DNA from: an uncultured Cytophagaceae bacterium
Lineage (GTDB): Bacteria; Bacteroidota; Bacteroidia; Cytophagales; Spirosomataceae
Assembly: GCA_903837305.1 (NCBI GenBank)
Contig: CAILUB010000301.1
Coordinates: 1-11,376, forward strand
DNA: 11,376 nt
Reading direction: 5' to 3'
Shown here: positions 1-6,514 of the stretch, piece by piece
Position numbering within the stretch: position 1 is the first letter of the stretch
Layout: every line of letters begins with the position of its first letter
Program-made: the position numbers and the translations under genes
The notes under the pieces: generated by a model
The model's database searches: none
The model's input: the letters and a program-made list of their open reading frames with translations, nothing else
What the model was told of the DNA's origin: nothing

Positions 1-1208
1 TCTTCTGCTATTTTTAATTCAATACAATCGATTAATGATCCCACGCATCCCACTTTGAAATCAATCGGCTTAACCCGTGACACAGAAATTACGGGCGATG
101 TTTCTGTCAAACCATATCCTTCTGAAACAGGAATACCTGCTGCCCAAAAAACGCGAGACAAACGTGGTTGCAATGCGGCAGAACCTGAAGCGATCAAACG
201 CACATTTCCTCCCAAAGCTTCACGCCATTTACTGAAAATAACTTTTCTGTAGAAAGCTAACTTTAGCGAATCAATCAAGCCCAACTTCTCCATGGGATCG
301 TACTTCAATCCGAATTCCAGCGCACCAAAGAATAATGTCCGTTTGATGCCGGTAAGCTCATTTCCTTTGGCCAAAATCTTATCATACACCTTCTCTAATA
401 AACGCGGAACCGAGGCAAACATCGCCGGCTTCACCTCGCGAATGTTGTCCGCGATTGTCTCCATGCTCTCCGCATAATAGACCGAAACGCCATAGTACAT
501 ATACATGTAAATGTCTGTGCGCTCATAAATATGACATAAAGGCAAGAAGCTTAATGCCCGATCACCCGGCAATAAATCGAAGAAATTACCCCTCACTAAA
601 GATTTTATATTGCTAACAATGTTGTGATGGGTTAACATAACGCCTTTAGGGCGCCCCGTGGTACCCGAAGTATAAATCAAGGTCAATAAATCACTTGGCT
701 TCACCGCGTCCATCAAAGGTTGTAAAGCAGCGGCGTCTTTTCCTTCACCTAGTTCTTTTACTGACGTCCACATTTCTACATCCGCTACGGGATCAAACGT
801 GTAAATACCCTTAATCAGCTTATTACCTTTTGCTGCTTCCTTTACTTTTAAATACAATTCCTCGTTTTCACAAAAGACGTATTTCACCTCAGCGTCTTTA
901 AAAATATAGTCGTAGTCCTCGATGGTAATCGTAGGATACATCGGAACAGTCACACCACCAATGACTTGAACAGCAAAGTCTACAAAATTCCATGCTGGAC
1001 GATTTCCTGAAATGATCGCAATTTTATCACCTGGCTTTACTTTGAGTTCTAAAAGACCCAATGCCAAGGTTTGAATAGTTTCTAAGGTATCAGAGGCGGA
1101 ATAATTTTTCCATTCCCCATCCCTCTTTAAATTAAAGAGATCTGCTTTTTGAAGATTTTGGTACGCGATTAGTAAATCGAAGACGCGGGTGAATTGTTGA
1201 TGAACCAT
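1..1208 (-). CDS. Long-chain acyl-CoA synthetase (AMP-forming), 3' end cut by window
   Basis: An adenylate-forming enzyme expected to activate fatty acids with ATP and CoA to acyl-CoA, at the cytoplasmic side of the membrane. My translation from ATG at 1208 stays open for 402 codons and runs off the left edge. The AMP-binding P-loop YTSGTTGRPKG is at residues 179-189, the PLCHIYER segment typical of FadD/FAA-type ligases follows, and the A5 motif EGYGLTETSP is at 363-372. Family members are usually near 600 residues, so the C-terminal hinge and lid domain lie outside the window. The next in-frame codon set upstream ends in TAA without another ATG, which fixes the start. An imperfect Bacteroidota -7 element (CAAATTGTA on the plus strand, 1241-1249, one base too long) lies upstream, with oriC beyond it. 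It is transcribed away from the origin, with the leftward fork. The substrate chain length is inferred from family resemblance only. Confidence 0.93.
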   Translation of the reverse strand, partial: MVHQQFTRVFDLLIAYQNLQKADLFNLKRDGEWKNYSASDTLETIQTLALGLLELKVKPGDKIAIISGNRPAWNFVDFAVQVIGGVTVPMYPTITIEDYDYIFKDAEVKYVFCENEELYLKVKEAAKGNKLIKGIYTFDPVADVEMWTSVKELGEGKDAAALQPLMDAVKPSDLLTLIYTSGTTGRPKGVMLTHHNIVSNIKSLVRGNFFDLLPGDRALSFLPLCHIYERTDIYMYMYYGVSVYYAESMETIADNIREVKPAMFASVPRLLEKVYDKILAKGNELTGIKRTLFFGALEFGLKYDPMEKLGLIDSLKLAFYRKVIFSKWREALGGNVRLIASGSAALQPRLSRVFWAAGIPVSEGYGLTETSPVISVSRVKPIDFKVGCVGSLIDCIELKIAE

Positions 1209-1280
1209 TTGTTTGAAGGGTTTAGAAGCGGCAATTTAGCCAAATTGTATTAAATATAGTTCTTTTTGCATCTAAATTAC

Positions 1281-1300
1281 TTATCCACAAGTTATCCACA
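1281..1300 (+). promoter_or_regulatory. Left DnaA box pair, direct repeat
   Basis: Two perfect TTATCCACA boxes at 1281-1289 and 1292-1300 lie head to tail with an 11-bp period, close to one helical turn, so both face the same side of the DNA. They border the first AT-rich segment and form the left edge of the box cluster. Confidence 0.9.
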
Positions 1301-1310
1301 AGTGAAGGAG

Positions 1311-1465
1311 TGATTTAATCTTTTTTTATCTTATATAAATAGTCTTTATGTATAAAATATCAAAAAAGCATCAAAAGCTCTTTTCAAGCTTAAAAACTTA
1401 TCCACACACATAAATTAAAAAAAGAAAAATATTTTTAAATCTCTTTTTTGTTTCTTCTTGTTGTT
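1311..1465. other. AT-rich segments, candidate DNA unwinding element
   Basis: By direct count 1311-1400 has 17 G/C in 90 bases and 1411-1450 has 4 G/C in 40. The two segments flank the single perfect DnaA box at 1398-1406. The strings at 1317-1329 and 1438-1450 (AATCT followed by a T run) each match 9 of the 11 fixed positions of the E. coli 13-mer GATCTnTTnTTTT. T-rich runs make such matches easy, so this is supportive only. No clear DnaA-trio run was recognised. Confidence 0.55.
1398..1406 (+). promoter_or_regulatory. DnaA box between the two AT-rich segments
   Basis: A perfect TTATCCACA lies isolated by about 100 bp from the left pair and 60 bp from the next boxes. Its location between the two lowest-GC stretches of the region would suit a box that loads DnaA onto melting DNA. 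That role is inferred from position. Confidence 0.85.
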
Positions 1466-1468
1466 CTC

Positions 1469-1485
1469 TGTGGATAAGTGGATAA
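1469..1485 (-). promoter_or_regulatory. Overlapping DnaA box doublet
   Basis: A perfect TGTGGATAA at 1469-1477 is followed with an 8-bp period by AGTGGATAA at 1477-1485 (one mismatch). The two share base 1477. The doublet closes the right side of the AT-rich stretch and points opposite to the boxes on its left. Confidence 0.8.
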
Positions 1486-1551
1486 GTCTAATTCGTGTTT
1501 GTAAGTGCTTGATATGAGTAACTATTGTCTATTTTAAAGGCATTGTGTCTC

Positions 1552-1616
1552 TGTGGATAAGTGTCTAACAACTTGTGGATAAGTCCAAAGTTATCCACAG
1601 TGCCCCGTTTGGATAA
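1552..1616. promoter_or_regulatory. DnaA box module with inverted pair
   Basis: Perfect boxes are at 1552-1560 (-), 1574-1582 (-) and 1591-1599 (+), and a one-mismatch box is at 1608-1616 (-). The middle two form an exact 9-bp inverted repeat around an 8-bp spacer. This order, minus-minus-plus, is repeated in the next module to the right. Confidence 0.85.
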
Positions 1617-1620
1617 AAAG

Positions 1621-1705
1621 TTATGCACACTTATCAGCCGTTTGTGTGGATAGAATGTGGATAAAAAGGGCAGTTATCCACAATACTAAGGGGTGTTTAT
1701 CCACA
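1621..1705. promoter_or_regulatory. Right DnaA box module, running into the lipoprotein gene
   Basis: Perfect boxes are at 1656-1664 (-), 1674-1682 (+) and 1697-1705 (+), with one-mismatch boxes at 1621-1629 (+) and 1645-1653 (-). The boxes at 1656 and 1674 form an exact 9-bp inverted repeat with a 9-bp spacer, starting 3 bp past the lipoprotein stop codon (1686-1688). The box at 1697 is inside that gene and encodes part of its last residues, DLWINTP. Confidence 0.85.
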
Positions 1706-3317
1706 AGTCACTTAGTTGAAAATTAGCTTTTAATTTAATCTTTGTGTCGAAATAATAGATGGGCTCTGACTTGGTTTTTGTCTTATAGTTACCAATATCC
1801 CATTGACCATTCTTGTTTGTATCTACGATGGCTCTTAGGGTATAGATCCCTGGTTGTATGTTTTGAAAGGAACATGGGCCAGTACTTTTTTGCTCGTAGG
1901 CTTTTTCAAATTTATCGCCTCTTAACAGTTGGTATATATAATTACCCGGTGTTCTAAACCCGCCCTCAATACTTCCCGTTTCTTCTGTATCTAAGCGTGT
2001 GATTAGCTGTTTAAATTCCTGTGTCGAATCTGCTTCTGGCCCCACAAAAGCTGTTTTTGATAGCGAAAGGGTGAATTTGTTTACTAAAGGCAAGAAGTCG
2101 CTTTTGATTGTTAATATATTTTGGAATTTATTCCAGCTGAATGCCTCGTCAGGGAACGTTAGGTCATCATCGTTTTCTGTCAAAATATGCACTTTCTTAG
2201 AGTCCCATTGTGAAACGGGTTTAGGGAAGATAATGAGTACAGAATCCGTTGCTACTATTAGTGTGCCTGCCTTAGGAAATACGTCAAACCCTAGTGGTGT
2301 TGTTTCTGGCTTATCTTTTTTAGCTAATTCTCTGAATTTAGCCTTAAGACTTAATTCATATTTTCTACCTATTGAGTCCTCAAGCGCCGCTTCTATTTTT
2401 AGTGTATCTGTTTTATTTAAATTACCGGCATAGATACGCAAATAGCGGTTGTTTTCGATTTGGTAAATCGGCTTTTCGTCCGCCGAAAAGTGTAATTCTG
2501 CGGCAGCAATTCCTCTATTAAACTCATATAAGACGGTTTTAGCTGTCGTAGTTGTTTTACTTAATTTTAGCGCATCCTGATTTTGCAGGGCGATTTTAAA
2601 GTCGCGCGTCTCATTTTTATTCAGGTTAATAAACGGTTCGGTAATAAAGTCAACCGATTCTTTAGCTGAATTGTAGACTAGATTATTATTCCCATCTTCA
2701 AATGCAGCCATATAGTATTTTCCTGCTGCCAAGTTTTCTAACGCATAAATGCCTGAGGTGTCTGTTCGTACAAAATAATAAGGTTTTGCCCTGTCTATTG
2801 ATAAGGTGTCTGTGTAAGGATATAAACCAACGGTAACATTATCGACTTTTTTATTAGTCAATAAATGTTTCACCTGGCCCTGAATCTTTAAAGAGTCTAT
2901 ACTGTTAGAGGTGCTGAAAACGAGTTTAACATTCTTGCCTTTATTCTGTTCTGCTATATCTTCTATAGCATTTCTAAAATTAAAGGTATAGGTGGTGCTG
3001 TCTTTTAATGTGCTGTCCAAAACCAAGGTTAGTCCCATAGGCCGAATGCGCGTTTCGTAACTGCCTATGGAGGGGGTGATCAATAGTTCTTGATTCAAGT
3101 TCTTTACCGCAACGTATTCATTGAAATTCAATTCAATTTTTTTGCCCTTGTAATTTTTGCTTTTATTTAGGGGGATCGAGTTGATAACCACTGGTGCCAA
3201 CGTGTCTTTTTTGCCACCAGGAGGCGAGGCCATTTGGGCACAACTTTGTAGAAATACCAAACTGACCCCTAAGCTTAGGAATACAAACAATAGGCTGAAT
3301 TTCAAGTAGTTACGCAT
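1686..3317 (-). CDS. Ig-like domain lipoprotein of Bacteroidota type
   Basis: A predicted exported lipoprotein of unknown function. From ATG at 3317 the protein has 543 residues. It has a basic N-terminus, a hydrophobic stretch (about 5-23) and a lipobox LQSC with the lipidated Cys at 26. This is followed by the PPGGKKDT lead-in that typically precedes an SbsA-like Ig domain (Big_5) in this phylum, here about residues 35-125. A second beta-rich region with DTSGIYALENLAAGKYY and the calcium-loop-like DGNNN follows at roughly 135-235. A similar module near the C-terminus contains DTNKNGQWD. The ORF can be extended to a TTG at 3323, but ATG at 3317 gives a normal signal peptide and is preferred. 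With that start it overlaps the methyltransferase by 8 bp (ATGCGTAA). It is the last gene of a five-gene unit and its end reaches into oriC. A surface role is inferred from the signal and folds. Confidence 0.88.
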   Translation of the reverse strand: MRNYLKFSLLFVFLSLGVSLVFLQSCAQMASPPGGKKDTLAPVVINSIPLNKSKNYKGKKIELNFNEYVAVKNLNQELLITPSIGSYETRIRPMGLTLVLDSTLKDSTTYTFNFRNAIEDIAEQNKGKNVKLVFSTSNSIDSLKIQGQVKHLLTNKKVDNVTVGLYPYTDTLSIDRAKPYYFVRTDTSGIYALENLAAGKYYMAAFEDGNNNLVYNSAKESVDFITEPFINLNKNETRDFKIALQNQDALKLSKTTTTAKTVLYEFNRGIAAAELHFSADEKPIYQIENNRYLRIYAGNLNKTDTLKIEAALEDSIGRKYELSLKAKFRELAKKDKPETTPLGFDVFPKAGTLIVATDSVLIIFPKPVSQWDSKKVHILTENDDDLTFPDEAFSWNKFQNILTIKSDFLPLVNKFTLSLSKTAFVGPEADSTQEFKQLITRLDTEETGSIEGGFRTPGNYIYQLLRGDKFEKAYEQKSTGPCSFQNIQPGIYTLRAIVDTNKNGQWDIGNYKTKTKSEPIYYFDTKIKLKANFQLSDLWINTP

Positions 3318-4194
3318 GTTCAAACAGATACAGATTGCTAGAGTAATTCGGCTTGCCCATCATTGCACGTAGGTTCGAAAGCAAGCCAATAAAGAACGAA
3401 TGCATCAGTCTTTTATTACCTGTTTTGTATTCGTTACTCAACAAAGAAATGTAAAAGCTATCAAAGATCAGTCCGCGACTCGTTTTCAATTTAAATCCGT
3501 ATTTAGATGCCAAAGCCGTAATGGTAGCTGGCGTAAAGTGGTAAATGTGCCGTGGAACATCATAAGCCGCCCAATGTTCTTCGAAATAATTTGCATCGAA
3601 GGAAGCGGGGTTAGGAAGGGCTAATAAAAGTTTACCGTCCTTAGCTAAGCGGCTTTTAAAGAACTTAAAATATTCGTCAAGCTCGTACACATGTTCTAAG
3701 ACATGCCACAAGGTGATCACTTGAAATTGCTTTTCTGGGGTGGTTTCTTTTAAAGATGGCGCAATGGTAAGTCCTGTTAGTTTCGCTGCTCTAGCTGCCG
3801 TTTCTGGGTCTAATTCGACGCCATTAATGTTCCAGCCTTTTTCTTTTGCCGCTGCCAGAAAATGACCATTTCCACAGCCGATATCAAGCAATTCTTTGCT
3901 TCCTTTTTTCTCGGCTTCGATCCAATTCGTTTTCGATTGAAGCGTGAATTTGCGCACCGCATGGTAGAGCTTGTTTATTAGTCCCTCATTCGTGTCGCTA
4001 TGTGAAATATAGGCGCTTGCATGATAATAGGGCCCCGCTTCGTTTGCAGCAGGTCGTGGGTTCGTGTAAATCAATTGACAGGAATTACAAGTCACGATGT
4101 GGAACAGTTCGTTCGATACGGTATAATCTTTCGCCTTGAATTTCAAGGTTGAATCAGGAGATCCGCAAACGGGGCAGTTTTGTATATTTTCCAT
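3310..4194 (-). CDS. Class I SAM-dependent methyltransferase with N-terminal zinc ribbon
   Basis: A 294-residue protein whose substrate I cannot tell. Residues C7, C10, C36 and C39 form a CxxC...CxxC zinc ribbon, followed by LIYTNPRP as in many sugar or lipid methyltransferase relatives. The SAM-binding motif I LLDIGCGNG is at 102-110, the acidic end of strand beta2 is GVELD near 125-129, and a WHVLEHV motif follows, as in the Methyltransf_23 type. The C-terminal part is hydrophobic in places (FYISLL, FFIGLLSNL) and could contact a membrane. Its ATG overlaps the mnmG stop by one base (TAATG), which indicates translational coupling. Coupling with mnmG does not by itself make it a tRNA methylase: the ribbon type is more common in modification of sugars and small molecules. 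Confidence 0.88.
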   Translation of the reverse strand: MENIQNCPVCGSPDSTLKFKAKDYTVSNELFHIVTCNSCQLIYTNPRPAANEAGPYYHASAYISHSDTNEGLINKLYHAVRKFTLQSKTNWIEAEKKGSKELLDIGCGNGHFLAAAKEKGWNINGVELDPETAARAAKLTGLTIAPSLKETTPEKQFQVITLWHVLEHVYELDEYFKFFKSRLAKDGKLLLALPNPASFDANYFEEHWAAYDVPRHIYHFTPATITALASKYGFKLKTSRGLIFDSFYISLLSNEYKTGNKRLMHSFFIGLLSNLRAMMGKPNYSSNLYLFEHA

Positions 4195-6053
4195 TAGCGT
4201 CCCATGAATAAAAGTAGAATTGAAACGTCAGATGCGGACACGCCGGAAATGCGACTTGCTTGTCCGATGGTCTGTGGCAAAATCGATTTCAATTTAATGC
4301 GCGATTCCGTCGAAAGTGTTTTGATTTTATCGTAGTCAAAATTCGCAGGAATCGTTAAGTCTTCCATTGATCTCATTTTGTCTACCATCAATCGTTCCTT
4401 CTCAATATAGCTTTCGTACTTCACTAATATCTCCACTTGCTCGCGCACTTCTTGCGAATAGTTTCTGACAATCGGTTCTACACTCGGGTGTGTTGCGATG
4501 CGGTCGAAGGATAAATCCGAGCGACGTAATAAATTCACAATAGGCGCCCCCTCTTTTAAGGTGGCACTTCCCTCCTGCTCTAGCCAGTCGTTTACTTCCG
4601 TTGGTTTTACTTTCGTATTTTTTATTTCTTCGGTTAAAGCCGCAACTTGCGCCTTCTTCTCTTGGAATTTATTCCAGCGTTGCTCGGTCGCTAAACCTAA
4701 TTGGTATCCTTTTGCCGTTAAGCGTTCGTCCGCGTTGTCTTGTCTTAGCAGCGTTCTAAATTCAGCACGCGACGTGAACATCCGGTAAGGCTCGTCTGTT
4801 CCTTTGTTAATTAAATCATCGATTAATACGCCGATGTAGGCGTCTGAACGAGACAAGGTGAATGAATCAAGTTCGTGTGTTTTTAAGTGGGCATTGATAC
4901 CAGCCATTAAGCCTTGGCAAGCAGCTTCTTCGTAGCCTGTTGTGCCGTTGATTTGGCCGGCAAAGAATAAGCCTTTCACACGCTTGGTTTCTAACGTTGG
5001 TGTTAATTGGGTAGGCGGGAAATAATCGTATTCAATCGCGTAACCTGGACGGAACATTTTGGCTTTCTCAAATCCCGGGATCAATCGAATCGCCTCGAAT
5101 TGTATGTCTTCCGGCAAGGATGTTGAGAATCCATTGACGTAAATTTCTACGGTGCTCCAGCCTTCTGGTTCCACAAAAATCTGGTGCGAATCCTTATCTG
5201 CAAACCGGTTAATTTTGTCTTCTACCGATGGGCAATAGCGTGGGCCTAAACCTTTAATTCTGCCGGCGAACATGGGCGAACGATCAAAGCCTTTGCGCAA
5301 GACTTCGTGCACTTTCGTATTCGTATGTGTGATCCAGCAAGAGCGTTGTTCGGTTAATGGGGACTCGGTTAGGTATGAAAAAGAACTTGGATTCTCATCG
5401 CCCTTTTGTTCCTCCATCGCAGCAAAGTCTAGGCTTCTTCCATCTACTCGCGGCGGAGTGCCTGTCTTCATTCTTCCAGATTCGAAGCCCAGGTTAATGA
5501 GTTGCTCTGTTAGTCCAATGGCCATCGGTTCTGCCATTCTTCCTCCGCCAAAATTCTTCTCCCCTATGTGGATCAAGCCATTTAAAAAGGTCCCGTTAGT
5601 CAATACGACGGCGCGAGCTGTAAAGGTCATTCCCATGCGGGTGATAACTCCTTTCACTTCGCCTTTTTCTACGATTAATTGCTGAACTGAATCTTGCCAA
5701 AAATCAACATTCAAATTCCCTTCTAATGCATTTCTCCACTCCTCTGCAAATCGCATCCGATCGGATTGGCAACGGGGCGACCACATCGCTGGGCCTTTGG
5801 AACGATTCAACATTCTAAATTGAATCATGGTCTTGTCTGAAATAATTCCAGACATTCCTCCTAAAGCATCGATTTCTCTAACGATTTGACCTTTCGCCAC
5901 ACCCCCCATCGCTGGGTTGCAAGACATTTGGGCAATCGTCTGCATATTCATCGTGACCAACAAAACACGCGACCCCATTTGCGCCGCCGCATAAGCTGCT
6001 TCGCATCCGGCGTGTCCCGCACCCACCACAATTACATCGTATGAATTTAGCAT
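4194..6053 (-). CDS. mnmG: tRNA uridine-5-carboxymethylaminomethyl(34) synthesis enzyme MnmG (GidA)
   Basis: The FAD-dependent partner of MnmE. Together they install the cmnm5 group on wobble U34 of certain tRNAs, using methylenetetrahydrofolate, GTP and glycine or ammonium. All landmarks are present in 619 residues, a normal length. The Rossmann FAD motif GAGHAG is at 11-16, SCNPAMGG includes C45, GTPPR is at 198-202, PRYCPSVEDK includes C274, and the second family signature AGQINGTTGYEEAACQG is at 365-381. A helical C-terminal domain, the MnmE/tRNA docking part in relatives, ends the protein. The ATG at 6053 directly follows a 27-bp gap almost filled by a perfect parS palindrome, and no Shine-Dalgarno sequence is visible. 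mnmG is a classic neighbour of oriC, here 2.5 kb from it, but it is transcribed toward the origin. Confidence 0.98.
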   Translation of the reverse strand: MLNSYDVIVVGAGHAGCEAAYAAAQMGSRVLLVTMNMQTIAQMSCNPAMGGVAKGQIVREIDALGGMSGIISDKTMIQFRMLNRSKGPAMWSPRCQSDRMRFAEEWRNALEGNLNVDFWQDSVQQLIVEKGEVKGVITRMGMTFTARAVVLTNGTFLNGLIHIGEKNFGGGRMAEPMAIGLTEQLINLGFESGRMKTGTPPRVDGRSLDFAAMEEQKGDENPSSFSYLTESPLTEQRSCWITHTNTKVHEVLRKGFDRSPMFAGRIKGLGPRYCPSVEDKINRFADKDSHQIFVEPEGWSTVEIYVNGFSTSLPEDIQFEAIRLIPGFEKAKMFRPGYAIEYDYFPPTQLTPTLETKRVKGLFFAGQINGTTGYEEAACQGLMAGINAHLKTHELDSFTLSRSDAYIGVLIDDLINKGTDEPYRMFTSRAEFRTLLRQDNADERLTAKGYQLGLATEQRWNKFQEKKAQVAALTEEIKNTKVKPTEVNDWLEQEGSATLKEGAPIVNLLRRSDLSFDRIATHPSVEPIVRNYSQEVREQVEILVKYESYIEKERLMVDKMRSMEDLTIPANFDYDKIKTLSTESRIKLKSILPQTIGQASRISGVSASDVSILLLFMGR

Positions 6054-6062
6054 AGCTATGAA

Positions 6063-6078
6063 TGTTTCACGTGAAACA
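6063..6078. promoter_or_regulatory. parS: parS site 1 (ParB-binding centromere site), perfect
   Basis: TGTTTCACGTGAAACA is an exact 16-bp palindrome that matches the ParB/Spo0J consensus TGTTNCACGTGAAACA. The symmetry extends to 20 bp (6061-6080). It fills the gap between the ybeY stop and the mnmG start, ending 9 nt before the mnmG ATG. ParB loads here and spreads, and it organises origin segregation together with ParA and SMC. The site is known from the family; its use here is inferred. Confidence 0.93.
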
Positions 6079-6080
6079 TT

Positions 6081-6491
6081 TTAGTATTGTTTAATGTAAA
6101 AATCTTCCTTCTCGGTCATTAGCGCTTTGTCCTCTTTCTTTTTATCCTTATAACCGATTAGGTGTAATAAACCGTGCACCATGACGCGCTCTAATTCCGT
6201 TTCAGATGTCCCTAATTTCTCTCCGTTTTCCTTTACGCGATCGATGGAAATAAAGATGTCCCCCTCAATTTTCTTCGGGTCTTCCGAGTTGTCAAAAGTC
6301 ACGATATCTGTTAGTGTATCATGGTTCAAATACTCTTGATTAATCTGAAGCAGATAATTGTCTGAACAGAAAATATAGCTTAACTCTAGAATCTTTTTTC
6401 CTTCTTGTTTCGCCACCTCATTTAACCAGGCTTTGTGTTTTAACTTCTCTTGTAAGGAGAATGTTATGTCCTCTATGCAAAATTGAATCAT
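6081..6491 (-). CDS. ybeY: Endoribonuclease YbeY, rRNA maturation and ribosome quality control
   Basis: A single-strand endoribonuclease with a metal ion, needed for 16S rRNA 3'-end maturation and decay of defective ribosomes in the cytoplasm. The 136 residues match the family size. The family block HDTLTDIVTF is at 57-66, GDIFIS at 77-82, and the metal site HGLLHLIGYKD has H106 and H110. The third ligand of the usual HxxxHxxxxxH motif is Asp (D116) here. From memory, GYKDK at this place is common in Bacteroidota, so it is probably lineage-typical rather than a defect. It is 23 bp downstream of yraN and 27 bp upstream of mnmG in the same unit. Confidence 0.95.
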   Translation of the reverse strand: MIQFCIEDITFSLQEKLKHKAWLNEVAKQEGKKILELSYIFCSDNYLLQINQEYLNHDTLTDIVTFDNSEDPKKIEGDIFISIDRVKENGEKLGTSETELERVMVHGLLHLIGYKDKKKEDKALMTEKEDFYIKQY

Positions 6492-6514
6492 GAATACGCT
6501 ATTAAACCGCGAAT

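Larger units (their letters stand above)
1209..1705. other. oriC: Chromosomal replication origin (oriC)
   Basis: This is the longest stretch without a gene (1209-1685), extending a few bases into the end of the lipoprotein gene. Ten perfect DnaA boxes lie here. TTATCCACA on the plus strand starts at 1281, 1292, 1398, 1591, 1674 and 1697. Its complement TGTGGATAA starts at 1469, 1552, 1574 and 1656. One-mismatch boxes are at 1477 (AGTGGATAA), 1608 (TTTGGATAA), 1621 (TTATGCACA) and 1645 (TGTGGATAG). Chance expectation for perfect boxes in 425 bp on both strands is about 0.003. Two AT-rich segments sit between the left boxes. mnmG (gidA), a frequent origin neighbour, is 2.5 kb away and parS sites are 4.6-6.2 kb away. 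A hand count of sampled rows gave about 57 G to 90 C left of it and 127 G to 115 C right of it, in the direction expected for an origin but confounded by gene orientation. Confidence 0.92.

Noticed and set aside
55..477. Short plus-strand open frames at the left edge
   Set aside because: They are antisense to the acyl-CoA synthetase, whose conserved motifs show the minus strand is the real coding strand.
1574..1599. Stem-loop like an intrinsic terminator
   Set aside because: The stem is made of two inverted DnaA boxes, is AT-rich and has no T tract, so it is better explained as part of the origin.
1209..1685. Possible CRISPR array or satellite repeat because of recurring TTATCCACA
   Set aside because: The repeats are 9 bp, on both strands and unevenly spaced, matching DnaA boxes rather than CRISPR repeats or satellites.
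2866..2880. TGTTTCACCTGGCCC, parS half-site
   Set aside because: It matches one half only and lacks the central CACGTG symmetry.
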